60,565 nucleotides of DNA from Actinomycetota bacterium (GTDB lineage: Bacteria > Actinomycetota > Thermoleophilia > RBG-16-64-13), in assembly GCA_012523095.1 (NCBI GenBank), contig JAAYJE010000052.1, positions 1 through 60,565 on the forward strand. The letters are read 5' to 3'. Shown here in pieces: positions 24,562-32,826 of this stretch. Position 1 is the stretch's first letter. The number at the start of each line of letters is the position of its first letter. Both the position numbers and the translations under genes were made by a program. A model generated the notes under the pieces. The model was not told where the DNA came from. It saw only the letters and a list, made by a program, of their open reading frames with translations, and did not search any database.

Positions 24562-24598
24562 GGCGCCCCGGGAAGAGCAGTGCTCTTCCCGGGGCGCC
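24562..24598. terminator. Strong bidirectional terminator-like hairpin
   Basis: A perfect 17-base-pair inverted repeat (GGCGCCCCGGGAAGAGC / GCTCTTCCCGGGGCGCC) with a three-base loop lies between the convergent focA and ferritin-like genes. There is no long T tract, but position and stability point to termination on both strands. Confidence 0.75.
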
Positions 24599-24681
24599 GT
24601 CTTCTCAAGTCTTGTGTGCCCGCTTCCGGAGCCGCGCTTCCGGCGCCGCGGTCGGTGTCACAACCGGCCGGCGGGCTCCCG

Positions 24682-25140
24682 TCAGAAGGCCTCTGGGTAG
24701 CCGATATCTACGAACAGGGTCTCGAGCCGGGTCTTATGAGCGATCTCCATCTTGGCCAGATTCTCAAAGACCTTCTTCCGGTCGGCGTCCGGGGCTTCCT
24801 TCGCAAGGGCCTCATAACCGCGAGCCGCCTGCTCCTCCTTCTTCATGGCGAGCGCCAAAGCGTCGGCAGGCGTCATGTCGACGGAAAGGTCCGGCAGTGG
24901 GGTGGCCTCTGCAACCTTGTAGTCGGGCCCCACGGGAAAGTCCTCGAGCATACACGTATCCTTCAGACAGGACGTCAGGAACACCTTGTGGCCCAGCTCG
25001 TCGCCCGCCAGCTCTGCGAAGGTCTGTCTGACGACCGGGTTCGTCGCGCGCTCCGCCACCTCGGTATAGAAGTCGTAGGCATCTTCCTCGTTGCGGATCG
25101 CCGCCTTAAGGATGGCCGTGATGTCGTAACTGTCTGACAC
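24682..25140 (-). CDS. Rubrerythrin-like / ferritin-like diiron protein
   Basis: The 152-residue helical protein has the ferritin-like Glu and ExxH pattern: LKAAIRNEEDAYDFYTEVAE; AELAGDELGHKVFLTS; MKKEEQAARGYEALAKEA; LAKMEIAHKTRLETLF. It lacks the C-terminal rubredoxin domain of classical rubrerythrin. Such proteins reduce peroxide or store iron in anaerobes. It lies 21 bases downstream of fdhA on the same strand and is probably co-transcribed, perhaps protecting the oxygen-sensitive selenoenzyme. It has a spacer with two Cys (LTSCLKDTCMLED) between the helix pairs. Confidence 0.85.
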   Translation of the reverse strand: MSDSYDITAILKAAIRNEEDAYDFYTEVAERATNPVVRQTFAELAGDELGHKVFLTSCLKDTCMLEDFPVGPDYKVAEATPLPDLSVDMTPADALALAMKKEEQAARGYEALAKEAPDADRKKVFENLAKMEIAHKTRLETLFVDIGYPEAF

Positions 25141-25161
25141 TTTCCTCTCCTTTGTTGAAGC

Positions 25162-27900
25162 CTAAGGCCGAGCTTGGCGGACCAGCTCCGACTCCAACGG
25201 CTCTCCGTCACGGACCTTCTCGACCTTGATGGCGCACACTTTGTATTCAGCGGTCTCGGTGACCGGGTCGAAGGCATCGATCGTAAGAACGTTCGCGCAG
25301 GCCTCCGCGAAGTGGAAGGCCATCCAGCACAGACCCGGAGCAGAGCGCTCGGTGACCCAGGCCCGTAGGGTGACTTCGCCGCGGCGGCTCTTGGCTTTGA
25401 CCCAGTCGCCATGGTTTATGTTCAGCCTGCAGGCGTCGTCCGGATGAATCTCGATGAGCTCCTCCGGGAAGAGGTTCTCAAGACCCACCGAGTTGCGCGT
25501 CTGCGTGCTGCTGTGATAGTGCCAGAGCCTGCGCCCTGTGGAGAGTATCAGTGGGTACTCATCGTCGGGCAGTTCGGCCGGCGGGATCCAGTCGGTGTGG
25601 GTGAACAATCCTTTGCCCCGGGTGAAGTTGCCATCCTTGTGCAGATAACGCGTCCCAGGATGCTCAATCGTGGGGCACGGCCACTGCAGACCTATTTCTT
25701 CGATCCGGTCGTAGGTGATACCGGCGTAGCTCGTGGCCGTACGGCGCATATCTTCGAAGATGGCCTCCGATGAAGTGAAGCCCAGATCGTAGCCCAACCT
25801 CTTGCCGAGTTGTTGCAACACCCACCAGTTGGGCTTTGCGTTCCCCGGCGGGTCGAGGACGCCACGGACACGCTGGACACGACGTTCGGTGTTGCTGAAG
25901 GTACCCTCTTCTTCACCCCATGAGTAGTCGGGCAGCACCACATGCGCAAGCTCGGTGGTGAGGTTGGGGAAGATGTCGCTCACGATCAGCAGTTCGAGAG
26001 CCTCCAGTCCCTTGACCGTGTGCGCCATGTGCGGCTCGGTCTGCACCGCGTTGTCGCCGAGGCAGTAGAGTATCTTGGTGCCGCCTTCGAGTGCTTTGCG
26101 CACCATGGTGGGCATCTTGTAGCCGGGCTTGTTCGACAATCCTGTGACGCCCCAGTCCTTCTCCATCTTCTCGATGACCTTGGGATCGTCAACCGGTTGA
26201 TAACAGTGGAATACGTTCGGCAGTGCACCCATATCGCAGGCGCCCTGCACGTTGTTCTGGCCACGGAGCGGGTTGAGACCGGCCGCGTGCTTGCCGAGGT
26301 TGCCCAGCACCATCTGTAGGTTGGCGAGGGTCTTCACATTGTCGGTGCCGCAGATATGCTCGGTGATGCCCAAGGTGTAGCATACGCTGGTCGACTTGGC
26401 TGTGCCGAGCAGTCGAGCGACCTCCTTCATCTCCTCCACGGGTACACCGCAGATCTCGCTGGCCTTCTCGACAGGGTAGTCTTTCACCCACTCGCGGATC
26501 TCGTCCGGATTCTCGGTATGCTCCTTCAAGAACTCCTCGTCGGCCCAACCGTTCTTGAATATCTCGTTGATGAGACCGTTGATGTAGGCGATGTCGGAGC
26601 CGGACTTGATCCGTACGTAACGGTCGGCCCAATGACAGAGATCGATGCGCCGGGGGTCGTTCACAATGAGAGTGGCGCCCTTTTTCTTGGCCCGCTTCAC
26701 GAAGTAGGAAATAACCGGATGAGCCTCCGTCATGTTGGAGCCGATCACGAATATAAGATCAGCGTCCTCCAATTCCTTGACGGAGTTGGTCATCGCGCCT
26801 GAACCAAAGCTGGTCGCCAGACCGGCGACAGTAGGAGCGTGTCAGGTTCGTGCGCAATGGTCTACGTTGTTTGTCTTGATCACCGCCCTCGTGAATTTCG
26901 AGATGGCGTAGTTGTTCTCGTTCGTGATGCGACCCGAGCCGAAGGCTGAGAACACGTCCGGACCGTGCTCTTTGACGATCTTGTCGATGCGATTCGCCAT
27001 GTAATCGAGGCACTCGTCCCAGGAGACCGGCACAAGTCTGCCGTCCTTGCGGATCATGGGGTCGGTGAGCCGTTTGTCACTGGAGGGGAACTCAAAGCCG
27101 TAGCGCCCCTTGACACAGAGCATGCCGTCGTTGGGCTCGATCTCGCGACCGGTCACCCTCACGATGTGGTTGGCGTCGCGGTCGACGTGCAACGTCATCT
27201 GGCAACCTACACCACAGTAGGGGCAGGTGCTGTTGACCTTGTCGAGGTCCTTAGCGCGTCCCTTGCCCACGGCCTTCTTGTCTATGATGGCCCCCACCGG
27301 GCAGATCTGGACGCACTCGCCGCACTGCACGCAGGTCGACCGGCCCATGGGCCGGTCCATGTCGAACATGATGTGAGACTCGAAGCTGCGCTCCCCCATG
27401 CCGAGCACTTCGTTCACAACGACGTTGTTGCAGGCTGCGACACAACGGCCGCAGAGGATGCACCTACGCCGGTCGACGGTGATCATCTCGCTCGAGGTAT
27501 CCACGGTGATCTCAGCACCCGACACCAAGAACGCAGGCGCCTCGATACCGAGGTCGTAGGCTGCGTCCTGAAGCTCACAGGCCCCGTTCTGCTCGCACGC
27601 AAGACAGCTGTGCTCGCCGTTCGAGAGTAGGAGATTGACGATCATACGGCGCGCTTCGATGACGCGCTCGGTGTCGGTGCGCACCACCATGCCGTCCCGA
27701 GCTTCGGCCGTGCAGGCGGTCACCAGCGCGCGCTGACCCTCCACCTCCACCACACAGAGGCGACAGCGGCCTGCGGGCCCCGTCTTGCGGTGATAACAGA
27801 GCGAGGGGATCTTGACCCGGTTCTCCTGAGCCACTTCCAGTACCGTCTGTCCCTCGCGGAAAGCAACAGTCTTGCCGTCCAGCGTGAATTTGCCTGCCAT
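25162..27900 (-). CDS. fdhA: Selenocysteine-containing formate dehydrogenase catalytic subunit
   Basis: Read through one in-frame TGA at 26842-26844, this is a 912-residue FDH. In order: a [2Fe-2S] domain (CYHRKTGPAGRCRLCVVEVE); a NuoG-type His-Cys cluster (HSCLACEQNGACELQ); two [4Fe-4S] motifs (CILCGRCVAACNNV; CVQCGECVQICPVGAI); and the Mo/W-bis-MGD domain with CPYCGVGC. The TGA falls at residue 353 in DHCART-U-HAPTVAGLA, exactly where FdhF has Sec ligating the metal. The C-terminal MGD-binding domain follows (WHYHSSTQTRNSVG). The N-terminal clusters suit electron flow to NuoF; the NuoE-NuoF fusion at 32820 is the likely partner. The enzyme interconverts formate and CO2 in the cytoplasm. Confidence 0.95.
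26813..26844 (-). promoter_or_regulatory. Bacterial SECIS element with its UGA codon
   Basis: The UGA (26842-26844) is followed 12 bases later by a perfect six-base-pair stem GTCGCC / GGCGAC closing the loop GGTCT (26819-26823). E. coli fdhF has the same GGUCU loop, also 18 bases after UGA. SelB recognises this hairpin to insert Sec. Confidence 0.93.
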
Positions 27901-27952
27901 GGGGCTCCTTTCAGAAAAGCAGTGCAGCGACCGGTCTCCCGGCGCTTACCAC

Positions 27953-27981
27953 ATTCTAGAGCAACCTAGGAAGGAAGCCAA
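27953..27981 (-). promoter_or_regulatory. Promoter of fdhA
   Basis: TTGGCT (27976-27981) and TAGAAT (27953-27958) on the minus strand are 17 bases apart, giving a start near 27946 and a leader of about 45 bases before ATG 27900. A small hairpin (GGCC-GAAA-GGCC) lies just upstream, after the cNMP-domain gene. Confidence 0.5.
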
Positions 27982-28010
27982 CGGTCAGCAGGGCCTTTCG
28001 GCCGCCTTTT

Positions 28011-28457
28011 CTACTGCCTCGCAGCGAAGTGGCTCCTGCACCTGTCGAGCCGGCGGGATACGATCACCACCAGGCCTCTCATGACCCCATAGCCGATGTT
28101 GGGATTCTCGACAAAAAGTCGGCGCAACCGTTCACTCTCGAACGATATGACCTCCGTGGGCTCCACAACGTCGACCGTGGCCGTGGAGATCCTACGCTCG
28201 GCCAGGGCCGACCATCCCATGCTCATCCTCGGCGCCGCTATGTCAAGAACCACGTCCTGCCCGCTGGCACCGGTCATCTTGACCAAAGCCTTGCCCGACT
28301 TGACCAGATAAAGATAGGCGGCGGGTTCACCTTCGGTGATGATCCTTGTGCCCGGCTCGAAGGTCTCCTCCCTCGCCAGAGGAGCCAACACATCCAGTTC
28401 GTCGTCGACCAGCTCGATGAAGATCCTGTAGCCCCGCAGATCCTTACCCTGAAGCAT
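28011..28457 (-). CDS. Cyclic-nucleotide-binding-domain protein without DNA-binding domain
   Basis: The 148-residue protein is a single CRP-type cupin domain: IFIELVDDELDVLAPLAREE, FEPGTRIITEGEPAAYLYLV, KSGKALVKMTGASGQDVVLD, then helix C. It stops after that helix and has no helix-turn-helix, so it is not a complete CRP/FNR regulator. ATG 28457 follows AAGGGGG. It is encoded just upstream of fdhA on the same strand and opposite the sensor-kinase operon. It may sense a small molecule and act on a partner protein, or it may be a truncated regulator. Confidence 0.8.
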   Translation of the reverse strand: MLQGKDLRGYRIFIELVDDELDVLAPLAREETFEPGTRIITEGEPAAYLYLVKSGKALVKMTGASGQDVVLDIAAPRMSMGWSALAERRISTATVDVVEPTEVISFESERLRRLFVENPNIGYGVMRGLVVIVSRRLDRCRSHFAARQ

Positions 28458-28671
28458 ATCGCCCCCTTTCTTGATTCCCATGCAGTCATGGTAGATGAAA
28501 GACGGCACAGATGGAAACAGGCCGACTCGCCAAGGGCGGCGTGGTAGTGGGCCGAAGCGTCGCCGATGCTAACATTGGGAGACGTGGTCTGACCCTCTGC
28601 TGTGGCTCTCGGCGGCAAGGAGGTTGCTTTCGTGTCGGGTCATAGGAAAGTCCTCGGAGTCTTCATCCACC

Positions 28672-29103
28672 ATGACGACATCTGAGGCTGCACTCATCCT
28701 GGTCGTCGACGACGATTACGACTTTCTCGAGATCACCCGTATGATCCTCGAGAAAGCTGGCTATCGCGTCGTGACGGCCGCCGAACCCAAGCAGGCGCTT
28801 GCGCGCATGGAAGAACAGAAGCCTGACCTGGTCATCACAGACCTGATGATGACCACTCTTGACTCCGGTTTCTTGTTCGCGCGCAAGATCAAGGAAGATC
28901 CGCGCTATGCCGACGTGCCGGTCATCATAGCCACATCGGTGTCCAGCGCTCTAGGACTCGACTTCAGGCCCCGCACCGAAGAAGACCGAGCCCAGATGCA
29001 CGTCGATGCTTATTTCGACAAGCCTCTCGACCATCACCGGCTGATCGCCACCATAGGCGAGTTGCTGCAACCACATGCCGCGCAGGGGGACGGTGAGGGC
29101 TGA
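28672..29103 (+). CDS. Response regulator receiver-domain protein
   Basis: The 143-residue protein is a lone receiver: LILVVDDDYDFLEITRMILE with the acidic pocket, DLVITDLMM with the phosphoacceptor Asp, IATSVSSA and YFDKPL with the conserved Lys. A 12-residue insert (LGLDFRPRTEEDRAQ) precedes the last strand, and a similar one occurs in the receiver at 32437. It has no output domain, so it probably passes phosphate or binds a partner. Its TGA overlaps the ATG of the hydrogenase-like kinase (TGATG). Confidence 0.88.
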   Translation: MTTSEAALILVVDDDYDFLEITRMILEKAGYRVVTAAEPKQALARMEEQKPDLVITDLMMTTLDSGFLFARKIKEDPRYADVPVIIATSVSSALGLDFRPRTEEDRAQMHVDAYFDKPLDHHRLIATIGELLQPHAAQGDGEG

Positions 29104-31124
29104 TGCCCACCTGGGACAACCCCCTCATCACCATCGTGACCGATAAGTGCCGCATGTGCTACGCATGCGTGAGAGAGTGTCCCGCTAAGGCCATCCAGGT
29201 CGTCGACGGGCAGGCCAGGGTGATCCAGCCACGCTGCATCGGCTGCGGCAACTGCCTGCGGGTCTGCAGCCAGAATGCCAAGCAGGTCCGCGACGACACC
29301 GAGCGGACTTTCGCACTGCTCGATTCCGACGCCGGCGTGGTGGCCATGGTGGCGCCCAGCTTCCCCGCCGAGTTCACCGATATCCCACCCGGCAAACTGG
29401 TGGCGATGATCAGAGCCCTGGGTTTCGACTCGGTGCACGAGGTGGCGTTGGGGGCCGACCTGGTGGCCCGAGAATACCGCCGCCTGTTGGAGGAGAACCC
29501 GGACAAGCGCTACATCACCACTCCCTGCCCGGCCGTGGTTTCCTACGTGCGCAAGTACCACCCCCGTTTGATGCCCTACTTGGCGCCGGTGGTCTCTCCC
29601 ATGGTCGCCATGGCACGCATCCTGCGCCACGATCTGGGGCCCAATATCAAGACGGTCTTCATGGGCCCGTGCGTGGCCAAGAAACGCGCGTCCATCGACA
29701 CCACCCATCTTGAGGTGGAGGCCGTCCTCACCTTCGCGGAGCTGCGCGACATGTTCGACAAACGGGGCATCAGACCGGAGTCACTTCCCGACGAGGACGA
29801 TTTCGACCCACCGCGCGCGGGAGTAGGGATGGTCTTCCCCATCTCGGGTGGGCTTCTTCAGGCGGCCGAGCTGGAGGAAGATCTGCTCTCCGCAGAAGTA
29901 GTTGTCGCCGAGGGTCGCAACGAGTTCGTCGAGACCATCAGTGAATTCGACCTCGCCCACGCAGACACTCACCTCCTCGACATCCTCGCCTGCCAGGGGT
30001 GCTATGCAGGCCCGGGGATGACCACCAACGAGACGATGCTGCAACGAAGGACCCGCATCAGCAACTACGCCAAGGACCGGCTGACCGCCTACTCCGACGA
30101 CGAAACGGCCGAGGTGCTGAGCGCGGAGGAGCGGTACGAGGGCCTCGATCTGTCCCGTAGATACCGGGCCGACGAGCAGACCCTCGGCGACACGGTCACC
30201 TCGGAAGAGATCGAAGAGATCCTCCGTCGTATGGGCAAGTTCACACCAGAGGATCTACTCGACTGCGGCGCCTGCGGGTACGATACCTGCCTGGATCACG
30301 CACGGGCCGTCTATGCCGGACTGGCCGACTCAGAGATGTGCCTGCCCAACACCATCGAGCAACTGCGCACCGCCTATGAAGAACTGGAGGTCTCCCACCG
30401 CTCGTTGGAGGAAGCGAAAGAAGCACTCGAGCGTTCCGGCAGACTGGCCAGCATGGGCCAGCTCGCGGCCGGCATCGCGCACGAGGTCAACAACCCGCTG
30501 GCCACCCTGTTGCTCCACGCCGACTTGGCCTTGGAGGAGTGTGAAGAAGGCTCTCAGATCAAGGACGACGTGGAGACCATCGTCGACCAGGCCAACCGCT
30601 GCAAACGCATCATCTCCGGCCTGCTCAACTTCGCCCGCCAAAGCCGGGTTCTGCACCAACCCACCGACATGGCCGAACTCGTGGAGAGGACCATACGGAC
30701 GGCGCCGATCGTGAACGGCGTTCACGTGGACGTCGAGAACATCATGGAAGACCCGGTGGCCGACGTCGACCCCGATCAGATGGTGCAAGTCCTCACCAAC
30801 CTCTACACGAACGCTCAGCAGGCCATGCCCGAGGGGGGTCTCCTCACGATCGTCCTTCGCGACGATCCGCAATACGTAACGGTGGAGGTCACCGACGACG
30901 GTGCCGGAATACCCGAGGAAGACATCGGAAGGGTGTTCGATCCTTTCTTCTCCACCAAACAGGTCGGCATGGGGACGGGCTTGGGCCTGGCCGTCACGCA
31001 CGGCATCGTCAAGATGCACAAGGGCCGTATCGCCGTGAAGTCCAACGCCGACCGCAAGGCCGGTCCCACAGGCACCACCTTCACCGTGACCCTCCCGCGC
31101 CATGAGCAGGGGGTCGTAGGCTGA
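29103..31124 (+). CDS. Hydrogenase-like sensor fused to a histidine kinase
   Basis: The 673-residue protein begins with two [4Fe-4S] motifs (CRMCYACVRECPAKA; CIGCGNCLRVCSQNA). A [FeFe]-hydrogenase-like domain follows, with loops TTPCPAVVSYVRKY, FMGPCVAKKRAS and ILACQGCYAGPG, as in putative sensory (group C) hydrogenases, lacking the proton-relay Cys of HydA. Then an Fe-S domain (DCGACGYDTC), a short coiled coil, and a kinase: HisKA AAGIAHEVNNPLATLL (His about 460), N-box NLYTNAQQAMPEG and GMGTGLGLAVTHG. It should sense H2, CO or redox state and autophosphorylate. Neighbouring genes supply receivers and another kinase, with overlapping ends. Confidence 0.9.
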   Translation: MPTWDNPLITIVTDKCRMCYACVRECPAKAIQVVDGQARVIQPRCIGCGNCLRVCSQNAKQVRDDTERTFALLDSDAGVVAMVAPSFPAEFTDIPPGKLVAMIRALGFDSVHEVALGADLVAREYRRLLEENPDKRYITTPCPAVVSYVRKYHPRLMPYLAPVVSPMVAMARILRHDLGPNIKTVFMGPCVAKKRASIDTTHLEVEAVLTFAELRDMFDKRGIRPESLPDEDDFDPPRAGVGMVFPISGGLLQAAELEEDLLSAEVVVAEGRNEFVETISEFDLAHADTHLLDILACQGCYAGPGMTTNETMLQRRTRISNYAKDRLTAYSDDETAEVLSAEERYEGLDLSRRYRADEQTLGDTVTSEEIEEILRRMGKFTPEDLLDCGACGYDTCLDHARAVYAGLADSEMCLPNTIEQLRTAYEELEVSHRSLEEAKEALERSGRLASMGQLAAGIAHEVNNPLATLLLHADLALEECEEGSQIKDDVETIVDQANRCKRIISGLLNFARQSRVLHQPTDMAELVERTIRTAPIVNGVHVDVENIMEDPVADVDPDQMVQVLTNLYTNAQQAMPEGGLLTIVLRDDPQYVTVEVTDDGAGIPEEDIGRVFDPFFSTKQVGMGTGLGLAVTHGIVKMHKGRIAVKSNADRKAGPTGTTFTVTLPRHEQGVVG

Positions 31125-32308
31125 TGGCCGGTCCGGATAACCTGCTCAGAGTCGCCATGGTGGACGACGAGGTCCCGCTCTCGCTGGCGGTCCGCCGCAT
31201 TTTGGCCAAGTATCGGGTGCGCGTGGAAGAGGTGGGCGTCGAGGTAGTCTACACGTGCTCCCACTTCGCCAACGGTGAGGAGTTCCTTGCGAGCCTGGAC
31301 GAAGGAGCGGAGTACGACCTTCTTCTGCTGGACCTCAAGCTTCCCGGCATGAACGGACTGGACGTGCTGTCCGAGATCAGCGAACGGGGCCACACGATCG
31401 TCCCCATCATGATCACCGCCTACGCGACCTTCGACACCGCGGTGCAGGCGACCAAACTGGGAGCCTACGACTTCCTCGCCAAGCCGTTCTCACCGGAGGA
31501 GTTGCGCTATACGATCCGCAAAGCCAGCGAGCAGCTGGTCATCAGCCGGGAGGCCCGCCGGCTGGCGGAGGAACAGCGTCAGGTGCGCTTCAACTTCATC
31601 TCAGTGCTGTCGCACGAGCTGAAGGCGCCTCTTAACGCGATCGAGGGGTACCTCAAGATACTCCAGGAGGACGAACCCACCGAGCGGCGGCCGATGATCG
31701 ACCGCAGCCTCATCCGCCTCGACGGCATGAGGAAGCTCATCTTCGACCTCCTCGACCTCACCCGCATCGAGTCCGGCCAGAAGGCCCGCGAGTTCAGCAC
31801 CGTCGACATCCGGGCGTTGGCCAAGAGGACCATCGAACTCTTCCAGGGCGAAGCCTCCGAACGCAAGATCGGGATCACGCTGCGCGACGGCCCGCCCGTG
31901 GAGATGGTGGCCGATCCCGGTGAGATCGAGATCGTGCTCAACAACCTGGTGTCTAACGCCGTGAAGTACAACAAGGACTCAGGCAGCGTGACCGTGCTCC
32001 TAGAGCGCGAGGGCGACGTGGTCAAGATCCAGGTGGCCGATACGGGTATCGGCATGACTCCCGAGGAGAGCGCCAAGATCTTCACCGAGTTCACGCGCAT
32101 AAAGAACGAAGACACCTACAAGATCCTAGGCAGTGGCCTTGGACTCTCCACCATCCACAAGCTGGCCCGACTCTACGGTGGAGACGCCACCGTCAGAAGC
32201 GAGAGGGGCTCAGGCAGCATCTTCACTGTGACCCTCCGTGACGCTGTGCCCGAGATCGACGGCGTCTCTAAGCCGGCTGAGGTGACCGGAGTGCTGCAGA
32301 CTTCTTAA
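31124..32308 (+). CDS. Receiver-histidine kinase hybrid
   Basis: The 394-residue protein has an N-terminal receiver (VAMVDDEVPLSLAVRRIL; LLLLDLKLPGMNGLDVLSEI; FLAKPFSPEEL). A kinase follows: HisKA FNFISVLSHELKAPLNAIEG, N-box NNLVSNAVKYNKDSG, VADTGIGMTPEES and LGSGLGLSTIHKLARLYGG. Receiver-first kinases often relay a signal received from another kinase. ATG 31124 is the last base of the preceding gene's stop, so expression is coupled. No membrane segments. Confidence 0.9.
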   Translation: MAGPDNLLRVAMVDDEVPLSLAVRRILAKYRVRVEEVGVEVVYTCSHFANGEEFLASLDEGAEYDLLLLDLKLPGMNGLDVLSEISERGHTIVPIMITAYATFDTAVQATKLGAYDFLAKPFSPEELRYTIRKASEQLVISREARRLAEEQRQVRFNFISVLSHELKAPLNAIEGYLKILQEDEPTERRPMIDRSLIRLDGMRKLIFDLLDLTRIESGQKAREFSTVDIRALAKRTIELFQGEASERKIGITLRDGPPVEMVADPGEIEIVLNNLVSNAVKYNKDSGSVTVLLEREGDVVKIQVADTGIGMTPEESAKIFTEFTRIKNEDTYKILGSGLGLSTIHKLARLYGGDATVRSERGSGSIFTVTLRDAVPEIDGVSKPAEVTGVLQTS

Positions 32309-32356
32309 CGGTCGTCCGCAGCCCCCCTATCCCCCGGCGACCGGCTGAGATACTAT

Positions 32357-32369
32357 TCGGACTGTCCGA
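32357..32369. promoter_or_regulatory. Palindromic candidate operator
   Basis: TCGGAC-T-GTCCGA is a perfect 13-base palindrome in the 128-base gap before the second receiver gene. It lies just after a -10-like TACTAT (32351-32356). Another GTCCGA occurs 45 bases on. Regulator unknown. Confidence 0.3.
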
Positions 32370-32436
32370 TGACGCCGACCGGCAAGGCCATGCTGCTCGG
32401 CCATCGAAGGCCCGTTGTCCGATCAGGGGGTGCATC

Positions 32437-32826
32437 GTGTACAAAGTCTTGGTGATAGACGATGATCCGGACATGGTGGAGGCCATCCGGATCGTGCTGG
32501 AACGCGAAGGGTACGCAGTCGAGAGCGCTTCGAACGTGTCGGATGGGTGGACCCGGCTGGAGGAAGGTCGCCCCGACCTCCTGATCCTAGATGTGATGAT
32601 GGAGGAACCTGACGAAGGTCTGATGTTCGCCCGCAGGGTCAGGCGCGAGGGCAATCCGCTGCCCATCCTCATGCTCACCAGCGTCAACCGCGCCCTAGGC
32701 CTCCAGATCGGCAAGGACGAAGAGATCGTGCCTGTGGACGAGTTCATGGAGAAGCCCATCGACCCGGCGACCCTGGTAGAGAAGGTCAGGTGGCTGACCG
32801 AAGAGCGGGGAGAGGCGCTATGGTAA
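32437..32826 (+). CDS. Response regulator receiver-domain protein
   Basis: The 129-residue lone receiver has VLVIDDDPDMVEAIRIVLER, DLLILDVMMEEPDEGLMFAR, MLTSVNRALGLQIGK and EFMEKPIDP with the conserved Lys. It starts at GTG behind AGGGGG. It resembles the receiver at 28672 more than typical DNA-binding regulators and has no output domain. The stop overlaps the start of the NuoE-NuoF gene, coupling a signalling protein to the electron-transfer subunit. Confidence 0.88.
   Translation: MYKVLVIDDDPDMVEAIRIVLEREGYAVESASNVSDGWTRLEEGRPDLLILDVMMEEPDEGLMFARRVRREGNPLPILMLTSVNRALGLQIGKDEEIVPVDEFMEKPIDPATLVEKVRWLTEERGEALW

Noticed and set aside
26842-26844. The TGA in fdhA as a true stop or a sequencing error splitting the gene.
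   Set aside because: Its position at the metal-ligand residue and the GGUCU hairpin at the exact fdhF spacing make selenocysteine far more likely.
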